Positions 1-14,811 of a stretch of 23,016 bases of DNA are shown in pieces (position 1 is the first letter of the stretch; each line of letters begins with the position of its first letter). A program made the translations under genes and the position numbers. Source of the DNA: Nemertoderma westbladi. Lineage: Eukaryota; Xenacoelomorpha; Nemertodermatida; Nemertodermatidae. The stretch covers positions 1-23,016 of the forward strand of contig JAUCBJ010002402.1 of assembly GCA_032718475.1 (NCBI GenBank), written 5' to 3'. Below the pieces are notes generated by a model, which searched no databases, was not told the origin of the DNA, and was given only the letters and a program-made list of their open reading frames with translations.

Positions 1-935
1 GTAAAATAGTTTAAAACTTTTTAATAAATACCTTTTAATAAAAACATTCTATATCATATATCAATAAACTTTTTAATTAATTCCCTAACACAATTTTTTG
101 CCATTACATACAACCAGCTTGTAGGCTTATTTATTGTTCATGACATACAATAGCGATGTTACTTTGCTATGTTTTAACTTATTAGAAGATTATATGTAAC
201 ATAAACTTTGATCGCACCAGGATTAATAATATGATTGATAAAATCAATAATATATTAAGAATATTATAATTAACTTATTCAGAAGACCGTTAGGACTTCT
301 TACTGTAAAACCCTAGAAATAGGCACACAAAAAGTTAAATTATTTTATTATTTTTTTCTAAGGGGAGGTGGGGGGGGGGGGGGCAAAATCGTGGCAGGCC
401 CCCCCCCCTGCCACAAACATCAGCTACGCCACTTGGAGAGGTCTGATTTCCAGATGGTATATATTTTTTATACCTTTTAAAATTGTTTCTTTCTCTAGAA
501 CCTTACTCTCAACTCTATTATTATTAGTTAAAAACACCATCTTTTCGCATTACTTCAGAAAAGGGTTCTTTTGATGTATACTCACATGATGGGATATATT
601 GTTTAGTCCCATTTATTTATCACAAAACACGTATCTTACTGTACATAATTATACAATGCATTATATATGTAAGAGTAAACTTTCAGATGTTTATTAATCT
701 ACTACTATATTATCCCAATTTATAAAAAAATTATTTTTAATGACTTATTTACAAACATGAATATTAGTTAATTCTCAAATTAATTAAAAAGATATATTAG
801 TGCAGCATATATCCGTCACAAGTTTCATCTTGAACAAAAAAAAACAATATTCAATATTTAGAAATTTAGGCCTCTATCGGTTGTCTGTCTACGATCCACC
901 AACTACTACTGCACTACTGGCATTAACTATGGGCA
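1..935. other. AT-rich non-coding DNA
   Basis: No convincing coding sequence is visible here on either strand. The region is strongly AT-rich with short A and T runs. The only distinct structure is the G-run/C-run hairpin around 361-414, listed separately. The short open frame over 368-574 begins inside the G homopolymer and encodes low-complexity residues, so I treat it as chance. Confidence 0.6.
361..425. repeat. Poly-G tract followed by C-run hairpin
   Basis: A long G run (about 371-383) is followed by a C-run centred near 403 that is flanked by perfectly complementary sequence (gtggcagg and cctgccac). The DNA or RNA could fold into a hairpin whose loop is the C run. A second C homopolymer lies near 12158-12171. 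Homopolymers of this kind often mark the edges of dispersed repeats, but I cannot identify a family here. Confidence 0.5.
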
Positions 936-1495
936 GCATGCATGGGCAGCCTTGAATAGGCTTTCCAGGATTTGGAAGTCACAGAGAATTAATCGGAAAC
1001 TTAAGCAGTTTATTTAGAGCAGCAGTAGTTCCAGTACTCCTCTATGGGAGTCCATGCTGGACTCTAACTGCTGAGGACACCAAATCTCTGGATGGTACAT
1101 TCGCTAAAATGCTATGCCGGGTTCATTGTGTCAAGTACAATGGACATATCTCCAACCAGACACTATATAACATTGGAGGTGTCGCATTGGTTCCCCCAAG
1201 CTTGACACTAGAACAAAGTCGCTTCCGCTTTGCAGGACATTGCTTTCGCCGTGAAAACCAGCCAGTGCATAATCTTGTACTTTGGCAGCCTCATGGAGTG
1301 AATAAGCATGGTGGACAGCCCATGACTTTCTTGAGACGCATCTTAAAGGACACTGGCCTTGAAGATGCGGATGATCTAGCAAATGTCATGGGTGATAGGG
1401 AATTGTGGCGGCGCAATTTTGTCGACAAGCCGGCACAGCATTCTTGCAAATTCAGCTGCAATGCAGCATGCCGATCCTAGTAGTAGTAGTAGTAG
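936..1495 (+). mobile_element. 5'-truncated LINE (family A, copy 1), 3' end only
   Basis: This stretch is closely similar to the 3' end of the minus-strand LINE at 9320-11269. It starts inside the region after the reverse-transcriptase domain and runs to the 3' terminus. The frame open over 1109-1480 encodes the conserved C-terminal block containing FAGHCFRRE and LVLWQPHGVNKHGGQP. About two bases are missing near 1004, relative to the other copy, which breaks the frame just upstream. The copy ends in a (TAG)n microsatellite at 1479-1495, a common type of 3' tail for LINEs that lack poly(A). It lies downstream of, and convergent with, the kinase gene. It is dead by 5' truncation. Confidence 0.85.
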
Positions 1496-1957
1496 GCAAT
1501 AACTAATTATAACAATATACCAATACCGTCCATGGTTTACAACACAATTGTCTGAAAAAATCTTAAAATATTTCATATTTAATTAAATTAATTGGGTTGA
1601 GCTGATAAGTTAAACTTTACTAAACACTGATTTAATAGGATTTTGAATAGGAATTATATATAAATTATTATACTTCTGAATAAAATCCTATTAATAATAA
1701 TGTATATTATATATTATATAATGTTACAATCAATATTATCAACAGCAAAATGTTTATTTTTATTAGTGGAATTAAATTGTTAACAACTAAAAATATGTTG
1801 CCCACAGATTGTGATGTAAAGACCGGTAATTCTTGTTGTAACCATATATTTAGTCCGCCATAATAGTAATAATAATAGTAATATTAATTGATATGATAAA
1901 TAAAATATTAGATTCATAATCTGCTTAAATAGTTTCGAACTATACTATTTAACGACA
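1496..1957. other. Intergenic DNA and kinase 3' UTR
   Basis: This is AT-rich sequence between the LINE tail and the kinase stop codon. Part of it must be the 3' untranslated region of the kinase transcript, read right to left. No open frame or motif other than the candidate polyadenylation signal was seen. Confidence 0.5.
1753..1758 (-). terminator. Candidate polyadenylation signal of the kinase
   Basis: AATAAA on the minus strand lies about 200 nt beyond the kinase stop codon, within a longer AATAAAAATAAA-like stretch. The spacing is ordinary for a 3' UTR, but the region is so AT-rich that the hexamer could arise by chance. Confidence 0.4.
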
Positions 1958-7347
<5,390 letters not shown>

Positions 7348-7584
7348 ATTGGAAGTAGTACTGTATTATGAGCAGTTTGCAATGTTTATCCGTCACAATA
7401 ATGGTAAACTATTGGATATTTTGGCATGATTTTATCCCAGGAGTAGTACAAGACAATTATACGATTTACGCTCTGTAATGTAAATTCTATGTAACTCATA
7501 ATTTAAATGTAACGTAAATAAGTTGCAAGAAGTAGGAGTCGAAGTGCTCTGTTTGTTGTTGTGCGTTAATTCAGCAATAAATTA
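7348..7584. other. Kinase upstream region
   Basis: This separates the kinase start codon (minus strand) from a LINE remnant reading the other way. It should hold the 5' UTR and possibly the core promoter of the kinase. No TATA box at a clear position and no CpG-rich block was recognised, and a non-coding first exon further upstream cannot be excluded. Confidence 0.4.
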
Positions 7585-8876
7585 TTTTAGAGATTCCAAG
7601 AGGACCTTAATAAGGCAAAGAAAGAGAGCCTGCCCAACAGACTACAGTGGTCAATGATGCGGCTAAGGCAGCGGTTAAGGCTGCATCATGTACCCTGAAC
7701 AGGCAGTACACTGATAATCTACAGGAGCTTATCAACCAGCAGGTTGATGCTATCAATAATGCCAATGACAGCAGGCAATCATCCCAGGCATGGAAATATT
7801 TCAACTTGCTGACTGGATGATGGAGCTCATTGAGGCTCTTAGAAGGATAATTGAAGACTTGACAGACATTTTGAAGTTGCCATTGTTACCACCAAGGTTA
7901 AGGAAGAATCACCAGCCAATCGCCTCAATGGTTGGAAGGCCCAGTTTGAAAAGCTCCTAAACAATGCAATGTCAGGATATTGCCTGATAACATTATAGAA
8001 GTAAAAGTGTCCGAGTCTTTACTCCAAGATATTCCAATTGGCGATATCTCCTCAAGTTGTATCTCCTCAAGTCAAGGGTAATAAGACCATCATGCCAGTG
8101 GAGTCGATAGTGTCCCCCCTGAGGTCTTTAAAATACCTGAGTGTTCTTGTGTCCCACAAGAAATGAAAACAAATACGTTGGTGCCAGTGTTGATAAAGAT
8201 ATTGAAACGATGGAGCTCATTGTGGCTCTTAGAAGGATAATTGAAGAGTTGACAGACATTTGGAAGTTGCCATTGTAGGCTACTTTAATGACTTCGATTC
8301 TGTCTCCTGCTCAAGTATATCAGCATGCTTGCAGCATATGGGATTTCTGAAGAAATTATTATAACAACTTACTGTTAGACGACATATGTGTCTACTGCTG
8401 ATGATGAAACAGATCAAATTGAAGTTTTTGGGAGAGGTGCATAATTGCACCATTCATATTCATAATTGTGGTATATTATGTTCTCTCGAATGTCCGGGTG
8501 GTGATGGTAACACCTCCTAATAATAATAATGGCTCCAGAAGTTAAGGAAATGCACCCAAGCACCTGATCTAGACTTTGCTGATCACTTAGGAGTACTCTC
8601 GGTATCACTAGAAGGAGCCCAATGGCTCCTCAGCTCATTAGAACAAACTGCTTCTAGTGTTGGTATTTTTGTTAACTATAAAAAGACCAACAGTTTTACA
8701 GTTCAGTTTAACAGTCCTCAGGAACTGATCGTACGAGCATAAGCCCTATGGATGGTGTGCTTGAGTTTGTGGATGGCTTTCTTGATACACCCCTTAAAGG
8801 ACACTGGCTTTGAAGATGCGGATATTCCTGCGAGCGAAAGTTTTTGGTGATAGGGAGTTTTGGCTACGTAATTAAT
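7585..8876 (+). mobile_element. Scrambled LINE remnant (family A, copy 3)
   Basis: This is a plus-strand copy of the LINE at 9320-11269, strongly decayed. It begins in the pre-reverse-transcriptase region (the NRQYTDNLQELINQQVDA block near 7705) and ends at the GDREFW block near 8866. Large internal parts are missing. A segment belonging to the reverse-transcriptase domain (tggagctcatt through ttgccattg) occurs twice, at about 7819-7887 and again at about 8211-8277. The first occurrence lies ahead of sequence that should precede it. Stops and frame breaks are frequent, so no protein is made. Confidence 0.8.
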
Positions 8877-9319
8877 CCGGCATATATTTATTAAATGCAT
8901 TCTAAAATGCAATATACTGATTATATATTGAAATAGGAAGTACAAGTAACAACCTATCATCGGTTTTCACGCATAATAATTACCAAAATATTATATACAA
9001 TATTTTTCTGTAAACTTCTCACAGTAATCAATACTTTTACTTATAATATTATTTATGGAGTAAAAATACCTAAAAATTCAGTAATTTGTGCTTAAAGTAC
9101 CACTTTATATTGTGATAATCCTAATGGATTATTGATGCACCAACGATCGTTTAGTGAGTGAGTGCAAATAGGAACATCAGAACATGGTTTTACTACTGCT
9201 TTTCGAACTGTTTTATGTAGGCCTATATTATGTAGAAGTACTGGTACATTGTACGTCAGTATTACATAATATTACGTTTTTTTTTTATGTATCACTACTT
9301 TAAAGGGGGAATTACATGG
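8877..9319. other. AT-rich spacer between LINE copies
   Basis: Apart from the dispersed repeat at 9095-9187, this is AT-rich sequence without an open frame of note. A T-run sits near 9278-9286. Confidence 0.5.
9095..9187 (+). repeat. Dispersed repeat, copy 2
   Basis: Similar to 4389-4485, in the same orientation. The best conserved parts are agta.cacttta, the TTAGTGAGTGAGTG box and the ATCAGAACA end. In this copy a ggatta/taatcc pair gives a small dyad (around 9116-9130). Confidence 0.5.
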
Positions 9320-11269
9320 CTACTACTAGGATCGGCATGCTGCATTGCAGCTGCATTTTTAAGAATGCTGTGCCGGCTTGTCAACAAAATTGCACCGCCA
9401 CAACTCCCTATCACCCATGACATTTGCTAGATCATCCGCATCTTTAAGGCCAGTGTCCTTTAAGATGCGTCTCAAGAAAGTCATGGGCTGTCCACCATGC
9501 TTATTCACTCCATGAGGCTGCCAAAGTACAAGATTATGCACTGGCTGGTCCTCACGGCGAAAGCAATGTCCTGCAAAGCGGAGGCGATTTTGTTCTAGTG
9601 TCAAGCTTGGGGGAACCAATGAGACACCTCCAATGTTATATAGTGTCTGGTTGGAGATGTGTGCATTGTACTTGACACAATGAACCCGGTGTAGCATTCT
9701 TGTGAATGTGCCATCCAGAGATTTGGTGTCCTCAGCAGTTAGAGCCCAGCATGGACTCCCATAGAGGAGTACTGGAACTACTGCTGCTCTAAATAATCGG
9801 ACCTTAAGTTTCCGATTAATTCTCGGTGACTTCCAAATCCTGGAAAGCCTATTCAAGGCTGCCCATGCCTTTCCCTTACGTATTCGAAGGTCCTCACCTG
9901 ACTTCCGGATCCATGATCCCAGGTAACAGAAGTCGTCCACATGCTCGAGCATACCATCCTTTGAGCTTATGCTCATCCGATCAGAGACTTGCTGAGGACT
10001 TTCAAAGTTAACTGTCAGAATTTTGGTCTTTCTGGAGTTAATAAAAAGACCAACACTAGAAGCAGCATGTTCTAATGAGCTGAGGAGCCGTTGGGCTCCC
10101 TCTAATGATTCTGAGAGTACTCCTAAGTCATCAGCAAAGTCTAGATCAGTTAGGTACTTGGCAGGATTTCCTCGACTTCTGGAGCCAGTAGGTGGAGTTA
10201 TCATCACCCCATCATCATTATGATGATCTAAGGACATGCGTAGAACATAGTCAACCACAATAATGAACAAGAATGGTGCAAGTGTGTCTCCTTGGAGGAC
10301 GCCCCATAACACTTCAAATGGTTCTGTGTCACCGTCAACAGTAGACACAAATGTTGTCGAACCATCATATACTGATCTGATTGCTGCAATAATTTCATCA
10401 GGAATCCCATATAATGAAAGTATGCTGAACATACGTGAGCGAGAGACTGAATCAAAGGCCTTGAAGAAGTCAACAAAGATAACAGCCAGATGCCTGTCTT
10501 TCTTTTTTGATAATTCTTCAATTATCCTTCTAAGTGCCAAAATGGGCTCCATGGTCCCACGACCTTTACGGAACCCATTCTGATTTCCACGGAGCAGTCT
10601 CTCAATGGGATCCCTGATGCGATTTAATAGAATCCTATTGTATAGCTTTGCAGCAATCGAGATCAATGAGATTCCCCGAAAAGAACCATAGAGTGTTAGG
10701 TTGCCCTTCTTGGGAACTGGCACCAACTTATTTGTTTTCATTTCTTGTGGGACTCTTGTTGTACGGTACATGTCTACTATGATGGGATAGATGAGCTTTA
10801 AACACTCAGGTATTTTAAAGACCTCAGGGGGAACACCATCTACTCCACTGGCACGATTGGTCTTAATGCTCTTTGCAGCAGCCTTCACTTCTGCAAAGGA
10901 GATATCGCCAATGGGAATATCTGGGAGTACAGACTCAGACACCTTTACTTCTATAAAGTTATCAGGCAATACCCTGTCATTATTGAGGAGCTTTTCAAAG
11001 TGGGCTTTCCAACCATTGAGGCGATCGGCTGGTGATTCAGCCTTAACCTTGGTGGTTGGTTGGCTTTTCCGCCCAGTAAGCAGATTGATCGATTTCCATG
11101 CCTGGGATGATTGCCTGCTGTCGTCAGCATCATTGATGGCATCAACCTGTTGGTTTATTAGCTCCTGTAGATTAACAGAGTACTGCCTGTTCAGGGACCT
11201 AGATGCAGCCTTAACTGCATTCTTGGCCGCTGTAGTCTGTTTGAGTCGGGACTCTTTCTGCGCCTTGCA
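9320..11269 (-). mobile_element. LINE (family A, copy 2), 5'-truncated, with long open ORF2 frame
   Basis: This is the best-preserved copy of the family. Homology with copy 3 begins near 11269, and the 3' end, CCTAGTAGTAG, lies at about 9320-9330. This is the same (TAG)n tail type as copy 1. No apurinic endonuclease domain is present before the reverse transcriptase, so the 5' part is lost, as expected from incomplete target-primed reverse transcription. Three short repeats of acggccata(c/t)a follow the 5' breakpoint at 11269-11323. Confidence 0.9.
9359..11269 (-). CDS. LINE ORF2 fragment: reverse transcriptase
   Basis: An uninterrupted frame of about 636 codons encodes the reverse transcriptase and C-terminal region of a non-LTR retrotransposon. 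No real initiation codon is evident because the 5' end is truncated. The residue numbers here count from the Leu codon at 10969. Motifs in order: NRASGVDGVPPEV (38-50), the first catalytic aspartate in VDFFKAFDS (166-174), GVLQGDTLAPF (223-233), and the catalytic FADD (278-281). After the polymerase come a thumb region, LLYGSPCWALTAEDTKSLD, and the RLRFAGHCFRRE / LWQPHGVNKHGGQP block. Compared with copy 1, the protein ends about ten residues early at TAA, after AQHS. The frame is intact enough to suggest a fairly recent insertion, but without the endonuclease it should be inactive. The clade (RTE, CR1/L2 or other) is not assigned. Confidence 0.88.
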   Translation of the reverse strand, partial: CKAQKESRLKQTTAAKNAVKAASRSLNRQYSVNLQELINQQVDAINDADDSRQSSQAWKSINLLTGRKSQPTTKVKAESPADRLNGWKAHFEKLLNNDRVLPDNFIEVKVSESVLPDIPIGDISFAEVKAAAKSIKTNRASGVDGVPPEVFKIPECLKLIYPIIVDMYRTTRVPQEMKTNKLVPVPKKGNLTLYGSFRGISLISIAAKLYNRILLNRIRDPIERLLRGNQNGFRKGRGTMEPILALRRIIEELSKKKDRHLAVIFVDFFKAFDSVSRSRMFSILSLYGIPDEIIAAIRSVYDGSTTFVSTVDGDTEPFEVLWGVLQGDTLAPFLFIIVVDYVLRMSLDHHNDDGVMITPPTGSRSRGNPAKYLTDLDFADDLGVLSESLEGAQRLLSSLEHAASSVGLFINSRKTKILTVNFESPQQVSDRMSISSKDGMLEHVDDFCYLGSWIRKSGEDLRIRKGKAWAALNRLSRIWKSPRINRKLKVRLFRAAVVPVLLYGSPCWALTAEDTKSLDGTFTRMLHRVHCVKYNAHISNQTLYNIGGVSLVPPSLTLEQNRLRFAGHCFRREDQPVHNLVLWQPHGVNKHGGQPMTFLRRILKDTGLKDADDLANVMGDRELWRCNFVDKPAQHS

Positions 11270-11443
11270 CGGCCATACAACACATATACATTACACGGCC
11301 ATATAACATTACATGGCCATACAGTAGTAGTGTTGCTAAAACTTTGTCAAAAACTTATGTAATATTTCTAATATATAAATATTAAATCTTGTATAGTATT
11401 TATTATATATTTACGTGTTTATATAATGTATGGTATAATTGTG
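11269..11443. other. Short acggccata repeats and AT-rich spacer
   Basis: Three copies of an acggccata(c/t)aacat-like unit occur between 11269 and 11323. After them the sequence becomes AT-rich up to the MITE at 11444. Nothing else is seen. Confidence 0.4.
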
Positions 11444-11667
11444 ATAGGGAAATTACACAGAGTTAGTTATAAGCTGTCAGTCTAAAGTACAAATATAAGG
11501 TTGAATTAAAGTAAAATTAGAATTGGGAAAAGCTGATAAGGTAAAATCCCAGGAAGGTAATGTGTCTACTCTACATATGTAATGGTATAATTGGATTAGG
11601 TAACATTCAACCTTATATTGGTACTTTAGACTGACAACTTATAACTAACTCTGTGTATTTTCCCTAT
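11444..11667. mobile_element. MITE with about 63-bp terminal inverted repeats
   Basis: The left end starts ATAGGGAAATTACACAGAGT and the inverted right end ATAGGGAAAATACACAGAGT. The arms (about 11444-11506 and 11605-11667) differ at only a few positions and continue through GTTAGTTATAAG and AGTCTAAAGTAC. The core is about 100 bp and non-coding. Part of the left flank and start (tggtataattgtgatagggaaat) is echoed in the core at 11582-11605. Clean terminal repeats suggest a cut-and-paste MITE. A TA or ATA target duplication is possible, but the flanks are too AT-rich to judge. Confidence 0.75.
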
Positions 11668-11679
11668 ATAGATGATAGA

Positions 11680-11775
11680 AAAAAAATATAAAGTATTGAG
11701 GGTCTTTAGCTGGTTATATTATATTAATTAAAGATACAATAGTAAACGTTTTCGACCTACCGGTCTGCATCCTGA
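11680..11775. repeat. Single arm of a foldback element
   Basis: This is one copy of the arm that appears twice, inverted, at 12973-13147. It shares gggtctttagctgg, ttatattatattaattaaagatacaa and ttttcgacctacc with the left arm of that element. Its left end (atgatagaaaaaa) is closer to sequence outside the right arm, so the full arm is longer than 80 bp. It may be half of a second element, or a solo end left by rearrangement. Confidence 0.65.
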
Positions 11776-12972
11776 TCTCTCTCCTCTCCATACTTCTTCT
11801 TTAAAAATTTGATTGGAAATGCCCTATCAGAGCCTTTTTATATCAATCAACCTTTTTGTTCTAAAAAGGCTCCAGAGCACTTGAGGCAAAATTTGTTCAG
11901 AATAATTGGATGCAGGGTGCTTCTGAACTTATATTCCAAATGTCGACAAATTTCAACAAATATTGGTGGAGAAATAGCCCTTGGCGCAAAACGGCACTTT
12001 TGGCCATTACAGAGCCATTTTGGGGCCGATTTTAAAAATATTTGGTTTGGTTATTCTTACACATTCCAGACGATGTTTAGTAGTACAAAAAATAATTTTC
12101 ACCCAATTTTGGGGTCCAGAGACACAAAAATGTGAGGTTCTTTTTGGGGGTGCTACCCCCCCCCCCCCCCCTTAAAACAATAAACATGTCAGCCTGCTCA
12201 TAAGTCATGATTCATTCTACACTTTTCTGTAATTATGCCCAACAGTATATTGTTCAACTCACAATCAACTCACAATCTAATCAACTCACAACAATTGAAT
12301 CATCAAATCCCTGATCATCATTTTTTGGGTTTTCTAATAGTTTTGTACAAGCCATAAGCTGACAAGAATTAGTACCGTATTAGTCAGACTCAGAACATTA
12401 AAGAATTTATAATTATATGTGGCGAATTGACAGTCCCTAAAATCTGGGGCGAACCGACTTGGGCGAATAGGTCGAGGGACAAATCGACCCGCACCCATAA
12501 AGTATTAATAATAATAATAACAGGAGATAATATCTTTTAACAGGAGTAGGAATAACCAGCCAGACAGGGAGGGAGGCCAGGTAATTTCACTGGCTAGCTG
12601 GAAATAATATAAATGATAGAAAAAATATATTGATTGATATGATTGATTGATATGAGCCCGTACGGAGGGACTTTGAGGCGCAGCCAGCAAATATTAATAG
12701 TCATTACGCATCATTCATAGCCCATGTGTATTCTAAAATTTACCTTCGATATCTGCCGTAAAAAATAAATGTTTTTTGTCCTTATTATTCGGGAAGTAGT
12801 GTTTGGTTTTTGCTTGTATTTATACATATTAGGGTATATGTTATTATATTATTATATGTATATATTATGATAAATAATAATATGTATATATTATATTATT
12901 ATATGTTATTATATATGTTTTTACTGAAGATCGAAGGTCGAAGATTTATACCGAAGATTTATATCGAAGATT
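11776..12972. other. Non-coding DNA with simple repeats
   Basis: No supportable gene was found. The open frame at 11809-12135 is composed of unremarkable residues and lacks any family motif. A C run at about 12158-12171 follows a G run and could pair with it. (ATA)n and gattgatat repeats occur near 12507-12655. Palindromic TA-rich sequence fills about 12840-12920, and three cgaagatttata units sit at about 12940-12976. Confidence 0.45.
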
Positions 12973-13147
12973 TATATAAAGTATGGAGGGTCTTTAGCTG
13001 GTTATATTATATTAATTAAAGATACAATATAGTAAACATTTTCGACCTACCAGTCTGCATCAGAATATGGTAGGTCGAAAACGTTTACTATTGTATCTTT
13101 ATTTACTATATAATATAACCATCTAAAGACCCTCAATACTTTATATA
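12973..13147. mobile_element. Foldback element (complete hairpin)
   Basis: The left arm, 12973-13052, and the right arm, 13068-13147, are inverted copies with few mismatches. They begin TATATAAAGT and end at the CGACCTACCA/TGGTAGGTCG pair around a 15-base loop. Each arm carries the ggtctttag and gatacaat blocks also found at 11680-11775. It is non-coding and either a MITE or a foldback transposon. The strand-symmetric structure would give a stable hairpin. Confidence 0.75.
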
Positions 13148-13468
13148 TTTTTTCTTTCATCTCTATACTATGCTACCGCTGGTGAATGCCTACCACTTCA
13201 TCCGTTCATGGAAATACTATTATATACAAATCTTGTCCTACAGTAGTTCCATCCCCACCCCAGTCAACCAACCATCCAAATTCACCTACTGCTGCTGCCA
13301 GCCTAGAAGAATTATGCTATCAGTGAACTATCTGTTGACCAATAACTGAGTAGCATTTAATATGCTTAAAATTTTTATGCCGTTTTTTATAACTTTAGAT
13401 CAATTAAAGACACATTTATTAAAGCAAATCACTTGAGCTAATTAAAAACTATAATGGAATGGGGTATG
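13148..13468. other. Left flank of the LTR element
   Basis: Unannotated, moderately AT-rich sequence with no open frame of interest. The bases directly before the LTR are gtatg, which would be one side of a target-site duplication. The other side is beyond the window. Confidence 0.5.
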
Positions 13469-14085
13469 TGTGATGGGATCCGAGTTGGCGAGGATCCTGA
13501 CCGGGTTGTGTGTCGCGGCTTATACGCATCGCGGCGTGCTGAAGGCTTGGGGCAGAAAGCCTTTCAGCCCCAAGCCTTCAGCACAAACTGAAAACTCTTC
13601 TGAAACTGAAAACTTCATAAACTGAATTAATAACTGAATGTTAATATAATGTCGGATACTTGAGCACCGGTAATACAGCACAATAATAACAGAAATGGCC
13701 ATGGTTGAAAACCGTTTGACTTCTACACTCAATATAGCCAACTGAGGCACAATTAACAGAGTAACGGTTATATATTATTACATGGGATACACATTCCTAT
13801 CTATGTGTGGCCTACCAATGCATGCACGATAATTAATGGTAAACCGCCCCACCATTGGTTGATCTTTTCTCTCCCTGGCCAATCCCATTTTCCCCTGGCC
13901 TTATGCTAGCTTCCCCCCGAGATGAGCTAATATGCTGGCATCTCTCTCTCACTGGCAATGTATATTGCCCTGGTGTGCTTGGTAGGCGATATTATATTGG
14001 TAATATCGCCTATCCAATTATGATTCGTGAATCATTCCTTTCCCCATTTTCCACTGGGTGGTGCAGCGAATTGGATCAACTAACA
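13469..14085 (-). repeat. 3' LTR (complete, about 617 bp)
   Basis: In element sense it starts TGTTAG at 14085, directly after a G-rich tract, and ends CACA at 13469. These are canonical TG...CA borders. The U3 part (about 14085-13714) carries two perfect dyads, taggcgatatta with its complement (13983-13994, 14001-14012) and atgattc/gaatcat (14020-14035). It also has TATA-like sequences at 13768-13777 and 13731-13736. The GGTTTTCAAC proposed as the start of R is at 13713-13704 on the minus strand. A perfect 18-bp hairpin (13536-13553 with 13567-13584) near the U5 end is absent from the other LTR. The left border is exact by comparison with 22696. Confidence 0.82.
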
Positions 14086-14137
14086 CTCCCCCCTCATGCT
14101 ATCTTCTCACCAGGAAGATAGCATGAGGGGGGAGTGT
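14083..14137. repeat. Perfect 24-bp inverted repeat across the polypurine tract
   Basis: The arms 14083-14106 and 14114-14137 are exact inverse complements around a 7-base loop (tcaccag). They contain the purine tract and the first three bases of the LTR. Beyond the right arm, the plus strand continues with TCCAATTCTGCTG, resembling the early LTR sequence TCCAATTCGCTG. This suggests a short inverted copy of the LTR start. Confidence 0.8.
14086..14106 (-). promoter_or_regulatory. Polypurine tract at the 3' LTR
   Basis: In element sense the bases read GAAGATAGCATGAGGGGGGAG and run directly into TGTTAG of the LTR. A purine-rich tract ending in a G run immediately upstream of the 3' LTR is the usual primer for plus-strand DNA synthesis. 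Its position agrees with the LTR edge inferred from TG...CA. Confidence 0.7.
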
Positions 14138-14811
14138 ATCAACCTATAGTGCGCTCCAATTCTGCTGGAATCCAATCTAGTATTGGATGTGGGGTGGAAT
14201 TATTTTCTTGGGGCCAGCTTTCCAGACTGGCCCCTCTGGGTCTGTTCTCACTACCCACACTTGGTACATCTGCGAGCTAAGTTGTACCAAGATATTTGGC
14301 ATTTCTATTTAGACGATTGCCCTTTCTCCTTACTTAATTTTTCTAACCTGGACACTATCGTCCAATCTCCTCACCTCACTAGTCCCATAGGACTTATCCT
14401 CCACTTTGCTCGCCCCCTCCCCCCCCCACACTTGGATCTCGCACTCTTAACCTTCCCCCAAACTCCCGCACCTTCTCCCCATACTCCTCTCATATTCAAC
14501 CCCATTTTATTCTCACTCTACACTCCTGTCGGGTCTCATGCATGTGTACACCATGTAAGTGAGTTCCATCATTGTCTCATCCTCCTGCTTCAGTCAATTA
14601 GTCCCCAGTCCCAGTAGCTAATTGGAAAAGGTTATATATCTGACTATAGTATGTATATTATATTCTTCCTATGTCTACATATTGCACTGATTAGTTACGT
14701 ACATATATATGTATTGATTGCACTTATATGAAAGGTGTGGACCTTGAGTTATTAGTCCACTTCAGCCCTCACGGTGACTTCCAGGCACATCAACACCATC
14801 CGTAACCAGTC
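14138..14811. other. Non-coding 3' part of the LTR element
   Basis: No motif-bearing frame was found between the end of ORF B and the polypurine tract. The plus-strand open frame at 14183-14617 is Pro/Leu/His-rich and antisense to the element. A small dyad, atccaat/attggat, lies at 14170-14188. Confidence 0.45.

Noticed and set aside
9826-10583. Several plus-strand open frames over the LINE
   Set aside because: They are antisense to the uninterrupted reverse-transcriptase frame.
11809-12135. Plus-strand open frame of 108 codons
   Set aside because: No family signature, ordinary base composition and no conserved partner. Most likely chance or part of an unknown repeat.
14183-14617. Plus-strand open frame of 144 codons
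   Set aside because: It is antisense to the LTR element, rich in Pro/Leu/His from C/T-rich DNA, and has no motif.
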